Part shown: piece by piece, positions 22,907 to 34,929 of the stretch
How positions within the stretch are numbered: position 1 is the stretch's first letter
Layout of the letters: each line of letters opens with the position of its first letter
From: Halichoerus grypus
Lineage: Eukaryota; Chordata; Mammalia; Carnivora; Phocidae
NCBI RefSeq assembly: GCF_964656455.1
Contig: NC_135720.1
Location: forward strand, 56,570,598-56,634,597
DNA: 64,000 bases
Direction: 5' to 3'
The notes under the pieces: model-generated
What the model was told of the DNA's origin: nothing
Databases searched by the model: none
Seen by the model: only the letters and a program-made list of their open reading frames with translations
Position numbers and translations under genes: made by a program

Positions 22907-23420
22907 TTGAAGACAAGTTATCATAATTAGATTTGCTTGACTGAATAGGGACACTCCCTGGTGTGGAAGTAATTTTTATATTAAGGAACAAATATTTATG
23001 CAGTGCTTTCAATGTGCCTGACACTGCACCAGTAATTGGAGTAACAAAGCCATTGTGGCAAAAGCTGTGATGCTCCTCCCGTATCCCATGGTGATCACCA
23101 AGCATACATTAGCTCTTTTCTAAGATATTGGCCACAGTTGGCAGTCACTATGGGAGATTAATGAAATACAAGAGGACTGAATGTATCCCCAACCTGACAG
23201 AGCACCACAACTGTCAACAATTCCTGAAGAGGGCTGTAGGCTCACCCAGGAGGAACTACTGGATATTTTGATCACTCTAGTATTTAATGTAGTTACAGAG
23301 TGGATTTACAGTTGTAGTAGGAATGCTGTGTCTTTATCTCTGGGGATGCATGATATCTGGTTTTTGACACTTGGCCAAGATAAGAGCAGAAGGATGTATG
23401 ATGTGCTGTTTAAAGTCTAA
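22907..23420. other. Unassigned; possible ERV spacer
   Basis: The 79-codon plus frame (23181-23420) is not recognisable. It lies between the RT-like and RNase H-like motifs, so it may be decayed pol, but the sequence does not show it. Confidence 0.35.
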
Positions 23421-23429
23421 TACCCCCTG

Positions 23430-24000
23430 CTGATCCCCAAGGTTAGCTTCTTTACTGATGGTTTACCTCTGGGCTAGTTGGTTTGAAAACCTTGTCTTGG
23501 CTACTTGAGGGACCATTGAGATCTTTTTCTGACTGCTTGCTCCAAGTCAAGATTCCTGCCACAGACCATGGCAGTTCAAACCAGAGACAGTGTGGTCCAG
23601 GTGCACAAAATGTGTATGTGCATGGAGCTGTGCTGTGAGATATTTCTCAGATCTGTGATGTTTGCTCGACTCTCTCCACTGCACTGTATCCTTTACCTTT
23701 AAATGAAGGCCTTATGTGAATGTACTCTGTAGGGTCTGGTGGAGCCTTTGAAATATCCAAACTTGGAAAACAATATAAATGCTCCTATAGATCAGTGTTA
23801 GAAACCCAAACTATCAGAGTACATTTATGGGAAGGATGTCACTGGACAGAGTGGCCTCATTCTTGTCCTCTACTGACATGGACACCATGGATAAAATGGG
23901 AACATGTCCTATCCCCTTGGGATAAAAAAAAATATTTTTAATACAGGCTCTTCCTATGGGGATACAGAGAATATTACATAATGATACTGAGAAGCTGATG
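23430..24000 (+). mobile_element. Possible ERV RNase H-region remnant
   Basis: At 23448-23462 one frame reads Phe-Phe-Thr-Asp-Gly, the pattern around the first catalytic Asp of retroviral RNase H. The spacing from the YxDD box is about twice that expected after removing the SINE, so either another insertion lies between or the match is chance. Confidence 0.35.
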
Positions 24001-24039
24001 TCACTAAAAATCTGTGTATGATACCTGGGGTACAATTAG

Positions 24040-25205
24040 GTCCATAAATTAAATAGGACACAGATTTAATAAATCATGTTCTCTACTTACCTCTACTGTC
24101 ACTGAGGATGGGTGGTAAGTAAAGATATTTCTGTTGGAAGGAATGAAATTGATCCTATAATTTAATTCATAGATGTTGTGTTAAACATTACTTTAATTGA
24201 CGGGGCAATCTGATGTAACAGAGAGTGTAGATTTATTAATAGAATTAAGTAAAAATAAAATATATGTAGCTAGTGATTCCCAGGATTAGAAAAGACTTCA
24301 GGGGGCCAATTTGAAGCCTGCAGCTGATTTGTCAACTATGAAAAATAATAGGTCAGGAAAAAAATGAAATGTTAACATGTCAACAACCATAACAAGATCA
24401 TTGTCTAAACACGTTACTAGTAGTTAAAAGCAGAAAATTCCAGGAGTCTCTATCTGTACAATATATGTAGCATGATATATCTGGTCTGTCTTGATTGCTT
24501 ATTAAAAACAAAAACAACAACAAACCTGGACTTTATGGATTTATGTGGCAGGGCTAACCGGATGATGAAGGATAGTCATGTAGCTGTATAAATGGGGGAG
24601 TCTCAAATGGAATCAAATTAAATGACCTTATTTGTGCCAGCATTTTCTCATATATTGTCCAAATCTCTCCTATTAAATTGAAACAAAAAAAGAGTCCCAA
24701 TAGAGGAGAAATATAAATTTGGGGAAATTGCATTCGGCAGTTTCTTGATCCTTTAGGAAAAGAACATTTCATTTGTTTCAGGGGCTTGCCTCATCATTTG
24801 AGTCTTTCATAAAGATTGGTGCTGGGTAAAATGTATGATTTTTATTAAGTGTGCTTTGATCATTTGACCATTTGAGTTAACACAAAGCTGATATTAAAAG
24901 TATACTTTCCAACTCAAGAAAAAAATTCAAAATATATAAATATAATACAATTCAAATGGAAGCATAATATTGAGAAAATGGATTTGTAGCTTAAAATACA
25001 CACAAACACAAAATGAACCTTTTTTCATGCATATTTTAAGAAAATTTCAAGTAAGGGCTTATACATATCTCATTAACAATCTTAAAAAATAAAAATAAGA
25101 AATTTCTCCAGTAAACATAATAAAAAGAAAAATATAAAGCATTTTTAATTAAGGTAAAATTAAAATCCTATAAATATTAGTGAACTCATCCAATCAGTTT
25201 TAAAC
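24040..25205. other. Unassigned sequence
   Basis: No recognised repeat or gene. The 72-codon minus frame at 24554-24772 has no supporting evidence. Confidence 0.45.
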
Positions 25206-25248
25206 TCACACACACATAAACACACACACACACACACACACACACACC
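25206..25248. repeat. (CA)n microsatellite
   Basis: Two CA blocks (25206-25216 and 25221-25247) separated by 'taaa'. Confidence 0.95.
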
Positions 25249-25624
25249 ATGCATCATTGGCCAATACAGTTCTAGTAGTGAAATGAAGGGTTGGTTTCAC
25301 ATTAGAAAATATGTTAATGCAGGGTAGCATGTTACTGAGTTAAAAAGAGAAAACTACATGATCACATGAATAAATGCATCACAGATCTTATAGGTATTTA
25401 ATACATTCAACATCTATTTTATGAAAATAACTCTTAGAAAAATAGGGATGGAAGAATATCTATAAAAACAAAAAGTATTAAATAAAGCAGAGAGAAAAAG
25501 AAACACAGACAAAAAATTGTAAAGAAATGAAAAGTTTACCTCCAAGATTGAGAATGACTCAAAGATATCAATGAATGCCACTTCTCTTTAAATTATACAG
25601 ATATTCATTTTTTTCTTTTACTTA

Positions 25625-25885
25625 CTTAACTTTTTAAAAATTGAGATATAATTGACATAGAGCATTGTATTAGTTTTAGATATATGACCCAATGATTCAG
25701 CATCTGTATGTATTGCAAAATGATCACCATTAAGTTTAGTTAACATCCATCACCACATATAGTTATAAATCTGTCGTTGTTATATTGTGATGAGCCTTTT
25801 AAGATCTACTTTCTTAGCAACATTCTGATATAGAGCATAGTATTATTACCATGCTATACACGTATTCCTAATTAATACTGTAAAG
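25625..25885 (-). mobile_element. L1MA-like 3' UTR
   Basis: Reverse L1MA-type tail: 'ttgagatataattgacatag', 'agtttagttaacatccatc', 'tgtgatgagccttttaagat', 'taccatgctatacac'. 5'-truncated, moderately old. Confidence 0.85.
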
Positions 25886-26718
25886 TAAGAAAAACAAGTT
25901 ATAAATATTGGAAATAAACAAGACTGCTATAGTTTATAAATAACAGGATAGTATGTGTTGGAAATTAAAAATAATATACAAGATAACTATTAACATTTCT
26001 AAAAAGAGAATATTTTAGCAAGTTTGAAAACATTTAAATAGTGCCAAATATTAATTCTCAGAATAAATCCTAGGAGAAAGCTGCAAAACTTGAGTAACAT
26101 AAATAAACCTAAAAATGTTTATCAGTAAAATAATTATAAATTATATACATAATTTATATATTTAATTTGTATATAATGATATAATTATGTCATGGAAAAA
26201 TATAATTAAAAATTTCATTACATTTTGGGGAAAAACATGATGATGCTCCTTACGAAGTCTGATGCCCAAGCCTTGCCACAACAATTCCATTGTTGGTTCT
26301 GTTCTACAGGAACTACTGTACATATGATAAAATTTTAAGTAAGCTTATTCTGTGAAGCACTAACTATAAAAATAACACTTTTTAAAAAACCTATTCTTCA
26401 GTAACATAAGTCCGTAATTTATCTCTAAGATGGGATACTGTGCAACACAGTGAATATTATAGGTGTGCATGTATATAAATGGATAGATCCTACAAATATA
26501 ATTTCATAAAAGTAATTGCAGAACATAATGTTACATTTGATGGAAATTATTTAATGTGTAAAGATGTACTATATGATAATATATTTTTATATGGATTAAA
26601 ACCCGTATAATAACATAAGCATTCATAGGATGGATATACAGCAATTTCAGATAATGATTATCTCTTAGGAGGGTAAGGGATAAGTAGCACTGGAGGGTGG
26701 CACAGTTTCATTAATATT
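25886..26718. other. Unassigned AT-rich sequence
   Basis: Nothing recognised. Confidence 0.45.
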
Positions 26719-26728
26719 TGTGTTATTT

Positions 26729-26945
26729 GGGGTGCCTGAGTGGCTCAATTGGTGGGACTTCTGACTCTTGGTTTTGGCTCAGGTCATGATCTCTGGGTTG
26801 TGAGACGGAGCTCCTTGTCCCTTGTCGGGCTCGATGTTGAGCATGGAGACTTGTTTGGGATTATCTCTTTCCCTCTCCCTCTGCACTCCCTTACTCCTCC
26901 CAACCCCCACACTCACATGCTCTTTCTCTCTCTCTCTCAAAAAAA
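26729..26945 (+). mobile_element. CAN-SINE 9
   Basis: Forward CAN-SINE beginning GGGGTGCCTGAGTGGCTCAA. Target duplication tgtgttattt at 26719-26728 and 26946-26955. Diverged, with almost no A tail left. Confidence 0.95.
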
Positions 26946-26955
26946 TGTGTTATTT

Positions 26956-27790
26956 AATTACTTAAAGATACCGAAAGAAATAAAGCAAATATATCCAAAT
27001 AACTCATTTTAGTGAAGAGTATATTTTGAATCTGTCATACTATATTTTGATTTTTCATTTTCTTTGAATAATTTATGATGAAAAGAAAAAATCTTTGTGA
27101 ATTTATGACTAGAAATTAAAAAATTCTTAAATTTGTTTTTATGGAGAAATAGATTGAAAATATTGATATAATTGTTAACCTATTCCTGGGAATTTTCTCT
27201 TACTGGAATTTTATGGTGTTTTTCCCTTCTTTTGAAAGTTAGATTTTATTATTTACCTCAAAATAACTTACAACATAAAAGTGACCAAAAATACTCATAT
27301 GTGCATAGTACAAATTCTTATATTTATGATGAATAGAGCCAGAGGTAATGAATCCTTCATTGTTTTCTCTGAGTCTTATGATGGGAAAATAAGAGAAATG
27401 AATAATTGAAACCAAATATTTAAAGAAATGATTGCATTGTTTTTCTTTTTAAGGTACCTTGCTATAAACTCTGAGATATGTGGATGGGCTAGAATGAGTT
27501 AAAAAAAAACAAAAAACCTAGCCACTAATTCTTAATGTAAGCTTATACTATGTTTCTGACTAACCAATCATTTTTATATATCAAATAAGCATTACTTCTG
27601 AGCAGAAGCACACAACAACAAAAGTAGATATTGCTGAATTATCAAACAACAGCCCTCTCAGTGAATAATTTCTGTCTATCATTGCTGAGATTTCTTCCAG
27701 CTCTCTGAGTTCTTGCCCCTCCTCTGACTTTGTTGTGTACTCTACCCTTTGATACCCTGTGGTACTCCAATAGTGTTTTCATTAATGCAC
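26956..27790. other. Unassigned sequence
   Basis: Nothing recognised. Confidence 0.45.
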
Positions 27791-27799
27791 TTATTTAAT

Positions 27800-27950
27800 T
27801 ATAGTTTCTGTTCCTTGTGACTCTTGCCCTCTAACAAGAAGAATCTGTCTACTGATAAATTCTATTGTGCATACAGTAGTACCTAGGACATGGTTTGTGC
27901 CCCCAAAATATTTGTTGAATGAAAGAATTGAATAAATCTGAAATATTATC
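27800..27950 (+). repeat. L2 LINE 3' end
   Basis: 'cagtagtacctaggacatgg' and 'atatttgttgaatgaaagaa' match the L2 terminus, in the same form as the copy at 95-200. Confidence 0.65.
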
Positions 27951-28416
27951 AGGACAATGAATGCATTAATGAAACAGAGGGTATAGTTATCAACTATGGA
28001 CATTCAACTGCCCACCAAGTATAATAATTGTCTGGAAGTAAGTAGTTGCTGTCATAAACAAATTTACAGGAAATGAAGAATGCAAGCACTGGAGATTAGG
28101 AAGACTACCTCAAGTAGCACTGATAATTTAAAGTATGGGAATAAAATTCTCATTTCAAAATTCATCATAATACAAATGATATGCAAGATCTTTCTTGACC
28201 TGGACAAGATAAAATTTACTCTTTGTCTGAGTGCTGAAAACTAAGCTCAGAAATTTAATTTGTGATACTGCATTGTAACAGTAGTTGAATGCATGACTTT
28301 GCCTTATGTGACAGTAAATATATTGATAAGAAAATAATGTGTATCCAACAATTAGAATAAGCACATCTGAAAGTATTGAGGGGACAGAAAAAATACTAGA
28401 CTGAGACTTCCAGTAT

Positions 28417-28606
28417 TTTTTTTTAAATTTTATTTATTTGACAGAGAGAGACACAGCGAGAGAGGGAACACAAGCAGGGGGAGTGGGAGAGGGAGAAGAA
28501 GGCTTCCTGCTGAGCAGGGAGCCCGAAGCGGGGCTCGATCCCAGAACCTTTGGATCATGACCTGAGCTGAAGGCAGATGCTTAACAACTGAGCCACCAGG
28601 CGCCCC
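28417..28606 (-). mobile_element. CAN-SINE 10
   Basis: Reverse CAN-SINE with 'gacacagcgagagagggaa' and 'agcaggggga', ending GCCACCAGGCGCCCC. Perfect 14-bp target duplication gagacttccagtat at 28403-28416 and 28607-28620, which suggests a young insertion. Confidence 0.97.
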
Positions 28607-28620
28607 GAGACTTCCAGTAT

Positions 28621-29080
28621 CTTCGAAACATTTTCTTATATGTCTGCTTTCTAAAAAAAACTTTTCCTTCTCTACAGCAGAAAGTTAAAAAAAAAATGTT
28701 TCTTTGTCCTACACATTACTGTTTTAGATTGTTAATCAGAATGCAAATGCAACCTAGCCAGGTGGTATAATGTGAAATTAATGTAAGAAGAGAGGAGTTA
28801 CACTCAAATAGAATTCCAAAGACTTACAAATTAAATCAATGGACATTGGGAAATAATTGAGGGAATTGATTTTAAGATGCTTGGCCAAAAAAAATTAAAC
28901 ATAAGTTTACTTAAATGGAACATATATAAATCTGAACCAAATTCTGGCCTTTCATGAGAGGCCAGAAAACCATTGGTACAATCCAGAGGAGAAAGAATAT
29001 CATTTCAGTAAGAACTTCCATTCACTCACTCCCTTGTAAACCCTTCCACATAGTTCTAGTGATTTGCCTTCATTCATGAC
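28621..29080. other. Unassigned sequence
   Basis: Nothing recognised. Confidence 0.45.
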
Positions 29081-29100
29081 ATGAAATACTAAGATCTTTT

Positions 29101-29293
29101 TTTTAAGTTTTTTATTTTAATTCCAGTATAGTTAACATACAGTGTTATATTAGTTTCAGGTGTATAATATAGTGATTCTGCAATTCTATGAATTACTCAG
29201 TGCTTATCATGATAAGTGTACTCTTAATCCCCTTCACTTATTTCACCCATCCCTTCACCCACCTCCTCTCTGGTAACCATTGGTTTGTTCTCT
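29101..29293 (-). mobile_element. L1 3' UTR fragment
   Basis: Reverse L1 end: 'attccagtatagttaacata', 'gtttcaggtgtataatatag', 'ctctggtaaccattggtttg'. Flanked by atgaaatactaagatctttt (29081-29100) and its copy at 29294-29313. Confidence 0.95.
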
Positions 29294-29313
29294 ATGAAAC
29301 ACTAGGATCCTTT

Positions 29314-29521
29314 TCTTTCTTTTTTTAAAAGATTTTATTTATTTATTTGACAGAGAGAGAGAGCGTGAGAGAGAGAGCACAAGTAGGCAGAGCTGCAGGC
29401 AGAGGGAGAAGCAGGCTCTCCACTGAGCAGGGAGCCCGATGCGGGGCTCGATCCCAGGACCCTGGGATCATGACCTGAGCCGAAGGCAGACACTTAACAG
29501 ACTGAGCCACCCAGGCGCCCC
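29314..29521 (-). mobile_element. CAN-SINE 11, inserted at the same target
   Basis: Reverse CAN-SINE ending GAGCCACCCAGGCGCCCC. Flanked by the second (29294-29313) and third (29522-29541) copies of the target atgaaa[t/c]actaggatc[t/c]ttt. It therefore landed at the junction left by the neighbouring L1. Confidence 0.97.
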
Positions 29522-29541
29522 ATGAAATACTAGGATCTTTT

Positions 29542-30991
29542 AACAACAATCACTTTTGTATGATTTTGCTGGATTTGGAGTGCTAGTTGGAAGAGCAGCA
29601 AATGAAATGGTATCATTAATATCAACAAGGATAAAGGAAGCTCAAGTCAATTAACCAAATCATCAAATGCCACCAGAAACTAGGACTATTTATCAAAATG
29701 TGCATCAAGGTGGCATAGGAATTAGCTCAAATGTAATAGTCTAATCCAATGATTCATATTGCTTAGTAGGCAAATGAATCACCAGTGTGTAATGTTAAAA
29801 TGTAGATTCAGAGTGAATAGGTCTACATTTCTGATGCATTTCTCAGATCTTGCATTTCTAATAGGTGATGTTCATTTGCTTATTATCCATGGAACTACAG
29901 ATTCAAGTATCATGGGTCTCACCCAAGGAGATCTCTGTCTGAAGTTAATGAATCATAAGTTTCTGAGAAATAATATTGGTAGGCAACCCCCAAAAGCATT
30001 GTTTAATGTATATAATGAAAACTTAAACAACTACTTATCAAGTCCAATGAACAACATTTAGCATTATTCTCCATCCTAATGTTAACATGTACAGCTTCAT
30101 ATTCGGTGGTCCTGACCTCACCCAATTTCTAGAACTAATCAGTTTATGGAGGGTTGGCATTTTGAATGAAAGGAAGGCAAAGTCCCTGTTATAATCCCCC
30201 AAGTTCATAGAATAGATTCTCCTGGTCTCCTTTAATGATATCCATGCTCATTTACTGTGAAAAGAGAAATCTCCAACTTTTTATAGACTACTAGATCCCT
30301 GTTATTCAGAGTGAGGCCCAGGCATGTAGGTGATTAATGTATTTTTATCTGAATTGACTTCACAGTAGGTTCATTGGGTCCCAGAACTCATCATGCAGTT
30401 ATTTCCCTAGTTCCCGAATCTAAGATTAGAATTGCTATCCTCAGCAACAGGAACAATTCCCACTATGCCTTTCTAACCTATAAAGTAAGAACCATCATTG
30501 TAGAAGACCCAACTGAAAGCTGTTTCAGGCACCATACTTCCTTGTCAAATAGTGCCTCAAAAGCAAGGTTGAATCCCTGAGGAAACAGCAGAGAGCAGAG
30601 CCACAATCAAGTGTTTGAAATCAAGTTTTCAACTGATATTGTACAAAAAAAAGTGCTGAAGAGTCTTATAAAATGACATAGTGTTATTATGTATCTAATT
30701 GGATGGTGAACTTAATTGACACTGCTATTCTAGATATATGTTTGCTAGAATAAATTAATACAAGTTTGGCACCGACGTGCAGCTATTTACATGAAGTGAC
30801 TTTTCTCCATGCTAATTAGATATATGAAATCAAGCAGCTTTCACTAAGAACAGTAGTATGACTACCATTTTCCCTCAAGAGGAGTCCAACTTCAACATTT
30901 TTGCTTTAAACTTATATAAGGATTTTGGTTATGTTGGGACAAGAAATCTGGACAGCATGAAGTAGCAAGGACCCTAAGTGTCTTGTTAAGA
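29542..30991. other. Unique sequence, candidate conserved block
   Basis: No repeat recognised. The 100- and 68-codon frames (29759-30061 and 30374-30580) lack any recognisable domain. 30690-30930 has unusual word content (see findings). Confidence 0.45.
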
Positions 30992-31004
30992 TTCTTGTGT
31001 AACT

Positions 31005-31209
31005 GGGGCACCTGGGTGGTTCAGTCAGCCAGGCAGCAGATTCTTGATTTCAGCTCAGGTCATAGTCTCAGAGTCGTGAGATCGAGCCCTGCTTTGGGCT
31101 CTGCACTCAGCTAGGAGTCTGATTGTCCCTCTCCCTCTGCTCCTCCCCCTGCTTGTGCTCACTCTCTCCCTCTCTAAAATAAATAAATAATAAAATCTTA
31201 AAAAAAAGT
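31005..31209 (+). mobile_element. CAN-SINE 12
   Basis: Forward CAN-SINE beginning GGGGCACCTGGGTGGTTCAG. Target duplication ttcttgtgtaact/ttcatgtgtaact at 30992-31004 and 31210-31222. Confidence 0.96.
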
Positions 31210-31401
31210 TTCATGTGTAACTGATGGCAGAAGAGATATTTCACCAAAACACAGTTTGTCACACCAATGAGGGATCTGAGAGTCCAAACATCTAGGGATA
31301 AAGTAGTGCTTATAAACTGAAGGAAAAATTACTCTACTTTTAGTACTTCACCAATAAGGATGAGATATAGCTTTTGATGGTTCACACAGTTATTCTTGCT
31401 T

Positions 31402-31404
<3 letters not shown>

Positions 31405-31437
<33 letters not shown>
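31405..31437. repeat. (TA)n microsatellite
   Basis: About 16 perfect TA units. Confidence 0.97.
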
Positions 31438-31439
<2 letters not shown>

Positions 31440-32312
31440 CTACATGGTTATTTCCTATAAACCAGTTGATGTATACACATAGCACACAAAATATTAAAAG
31501 TCCAAAATCTGATATATAAAAATCTGTAAATAATTTGTAGGTAACAGAAAGAAGTGTATCATTGTGACATTAATACCCACTCAGTACTGGCACCGAAAGA
31601 CCACAGAGAAAGAAAACTTCCCCAGAATTCAACCCTGTAGGCAGTGAATCTAGTTTTCAAATTCACCCAGGAAGAGAAATAGATTGAGGTTAAAATGCAC
31701 CTCTACTGATTCTTGGTCAATTCCAATGCTCCGGTTAAGTTGGCAAAGATTATTAAGAAGCAAAATTGGAGGATGCTTGAGAAGGAATATTGAGGAAGTT
31801 TTTGTGGGAGAACCTCTCCAGTTACCCCAAATCCAGAGGATATCATTTCTTATGTGAATGTCACAGAAGTCTTCCATTGCAGAAAGGCTTCTTAACAATC
31901 AGAATGCACAGGAATCAATTCTGTATATGTCAAGCATCCATTTTCCAAGAATATCCAATGATTATTTTGGGGGCTCACAAACAAAACCATGTGTGTCAAG
32001 GATAGAGATCATGCATAAGTTTAATAATGTGGAGTCCCTTTATGAATCTAACCTGCTGCCACCACTACTGAATGCTCAATTTGCCTGTGAAAGCATTTTT
32101 GCCTCAAGTTCCAATATGTTACCTCACCAGGAAAAGACTAGCCAGTTATCTGTTGGAGTAATATTTATAATGGGCTCTATTTTAGGCAGAACTCTTTAGT
32201 TACAACTCACAATTACATATACACAAAATATAATTTATCAGCTCATGATACTAAAAATTCTGTGGATAAACCTAATGTTAAGAATATACAATTCCAGGTG
32301 CTCATGCAATGT

Positions 32313-32316
<4 letters not shown>

Positions 32317-32369
<53 letters not shown>
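32317..32369. repeat. (AT)n microsatellite
   Basis: About 26 perfect AT units, the longest dinucleotide tract in the window. Self-complementary. Confidence 0.97.
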
Positions 32370-32371
<2 letters not shown>

Positions 32372-33207
32372 CTCACAGTTCTTTATTGATTTCATTCTCA
32401 GTCACCTCTTATTTAGATAGAATTAAAAATGGTCAGTGGCAGCTTAAATAGTATTTAAAGTTGAAGATCACTGAGAAGGTCTTTCTACTGTGCCATTGGT
32501 TTCTCATGGCTGGGTTTTTTTGTTTGTGTCATGTTTCTACCTCTCAGTAAAATTCTATCTAGGAAAATGTGATTCCTTGATGGGCAAGCCTGAGAGGTTC
32601 CATCATTGTAAGAGTGAATGTGGAGTCAACTGATTGGTAAGCCTGACAAAAGCACTGCCTTTGGGGAAAGGCAGTTATTAAATGAAAAAACAATGAGCCA
32701 AGAAAAAAAATGGAATTACAGACAAACATTAGAAATAGAGGAAGAAATTATTGGTCCATACTGGTACAGAAACTCATTTTCTGTTTAGATTTGCATCCTC
32801 AATCTGCTTTTCCTCAGAAATGACTTCAAGCTTACTAGAAGGTAATGTTCTCATATTTTATATAACATTGCTTTTGACTTAGATATCCAGTTAAATGAAA
32901 GTAATTGAAATAATAAATCAATGAAGAAGGCATGGATACCATCAATCACTCTCATCCAAAGTAGCTAGCCTTAAAGAACAGAAATTGCCCGTTTGGATAT
33001 GATCCTTTGTGAGTTTAGGATGCAGTCCGGTAGGATGCAGTTTAGGAGTTGAACAATAGATCAATATATGGTTGTATTTTCCCTGCCAGCTGGAATGTGA
33101 AAGCTTGGGAAACTAAGGGTATAGTTGAGGTTGGCACCAATAATGGATATACCTAATGACCACTCGATATTTTGTTTCTTCTCTGTTTTACCTCTGTTGA
33201 TTTAAAT

Positions 33208-33424
33208 CATGGATCAGCAAACTATATCTCCAGGGCCAAATCCAGCCATCTGCCGTTTTTATAAATAAAATTTTATTGGAACACAGCCACACTCTTTCAT
33301 TTACATATTGACTGGTTTTGTCCCACTACAACAGTGTTAAGTGGTTATGACAGAGACTACTTGGCCTGCGAAGCCTAGCATATTTACTACCTGGATATTT
33401 ACAGAAAAAGTTTGCCAAACCCTG
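33208..33424 (-). mobile_element. MER5A (hAT-Charlie) DNA transposon
   Basis: Reverse MER5A: 'ggatcagcaaactatatctc', 'ataaataaaattttattgga', 'cacagccacactctttcatt', 'acagaaaaagtttgccaaac'. Near full length; same family as 19771-19996. Confidence 0.95.
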
Positions 33425-34413
33425 ATTCTATATTTAGATAGTCAAAGAATGAGTATACCCCATGAATCTTTAATTATTCCATTAAGGTGGAATCTAAGAA
33501 TACCATGTAGACTTTCTGGACATGATCAAAAGGGATTCTATTGTTTTCTGTAGTAACTAACTAAATGTTAAGGACAATCAAAATTTAAACTACACACTGG
33601 GGACCAGAAAAGGTACTGATGAAAATCCAGGGAACCTCCAATGGATATTAGCAAAGATCAGTAGTAAAGTTTATTTGAAGGTAACTGCAGTTCTATAGAG
33701 GAAGGATTCTGAAATCTCAGATATGTACAAATCATGGAAAGGGAAAACTCACAAGAGCATAACACCAGTGACCTGAGTAGTAGGTCAAAACAAAATGAAT
33801 ATGGAATAGGCATGGAGGAGGAAAGTCATAAACCTCAGCTACACGGCTACTTTCTCAACATGATGAAAATTATGTCTCTGTATCTATGGTTTATCATCAA
33901 TGTTCCATTTGACAAAAATACAAATTTTTTTTTCTATTTCCTGACCTCACACTAGCATGTATCTCTAGTAGTAATTATTAAATTCACTATTCATTTCAAA
34001 GTATTAGAATATAGACACAAGGCCATAATATCACTAAGGGAAACATGGATAACTCCTGTACTAGAAGGCTTCTTTTCTGTCCTACTTGGGAAGTGTTTTT
34101 GCTTATGCCTAGAAAGTATTATGTTCACGTTTCGCATTTTTAGAATTCAGTCAGTGAAAATAGAGTATGGGTCTGTGAACCAAAAAGCCAATATGTGGAT
34201 TCTGATAGCAATCACATTTATTTGCAAACCTCTATCTTCTTCCCTTCTGATAATCATTTAATTTTTGTGGAACTGCTTGTCCCCTGTGTTCACTACCCTG
34301 TCTCCCTACTCACCCTGCCCCCCACAGGCTTACTTTTTATAAGAATTAAACTTTTGTTAGGTGACCTGAAGTAAAGCAAGGGTCAAAATCATTTAGTGGT
34401 ACATCCTAGAATA
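33425..34413. other. Unassigned sequence
   Basis: Nothing recognised. The 73-codon frame at 33734-33955 has no supporting evidence. Confidence 0.45.
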
Positions 34414-34425
34414 TAGCCCATACAT

Positions 34426-34917
34426 TCTTTTTTTTTTTTTTTTTCAGATACCAAACATTTTTATTTAACTTATTAATTAATCAGGAATCCAGTGACATTT
34501 TTTAAAGGAGGGGAATAAAGCTAACAATAGTTCAAAGGCCAATCCAAAGAGCAGACATAGATATAGGCAATTAGGAATGCTAAAATCAATTAACTAATAG
34601 ACACAAAACTGACCAATATCTACAGGACAAAAATCAATTTTATCTCCATTGGGCAAAATTAATTTACATCTCTATTGACAAAAATAATTTTCATTACTGC
34701 CAATTTTATTTAATTTACAAAGTTGTGAAATAGCTCAAAGACAATAAAAAGCAAAGATAAATTTAGTCAGATTAACTCAAAGGGTATATTAGACAATACC
34801 TAATATTCCACTGACAACGCCACCAGCAAGCCCTTGTCCACTTTAACATCCTTCACAATTTTTCTGACCTTTCAAAGGGGGAGAAAAACTGACTTTTGAG
34901 CTATGGAAGTCCACGTT
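34426..34917 (-). pseudogene. Processed retrocopy of an unidentified transcript
   Basis: A T17 run (34428-34444) is followed, on the minus strand, by an AATAAA signal about 15 bases before the tail. Imperfect target duplications tagcccatacat (34414-34425) and tagcccacacat (34918-34929) enclose the insert. These are the marks of an mRNA retrotransposed by L1 machinery. No SINE or L1 text is inside. Near the 5' end on the minus strand, after an inferred one-base deletion, a short frame reads ...DVKVDKG then LAGGVVSGILGIV-stop (around 34785-34850). About 330 bases of AT-rich sequence like a 3' UTR follow. I could not identify the parent gene. The copy is 5'-truncated or derives from a very short ORF, and is non-functional. 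Confidence 0.75.
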
Positions 34918-34929
34918 TAGCCCACACAT

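Larger units (their letters stand above)
31223..33207. other. Unique sequence with two AT microsatellites
   Basis: No gene or interspersed repeat recognised apart from the two (AT)n tracts listed separately. Overlapping frames of 71-113 codons at 31650-32199 on both strands resemble nothing known. Confidence 0.45.

Noticed and set aside
23181..23420. 79-codon frame as an intact retroviral protein
   Set aside because: It has no recognisable domain. The surrounding pol-like text is full of stops.
20591..24000. MLT1-type LTR plus downstream pol as one provirus
   Set aside because: MLT1-type MaLR elements do not carry this kind of pol, no matching right LTR is present, and the distance lacks recognisable gag; more likely independent insertions.
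31858..32199. 113-codon plus-strand open frame
   Set aside because: No recognisable domain, overlaps frames on both strands, and no splice or promoter context. Compatible with chance.
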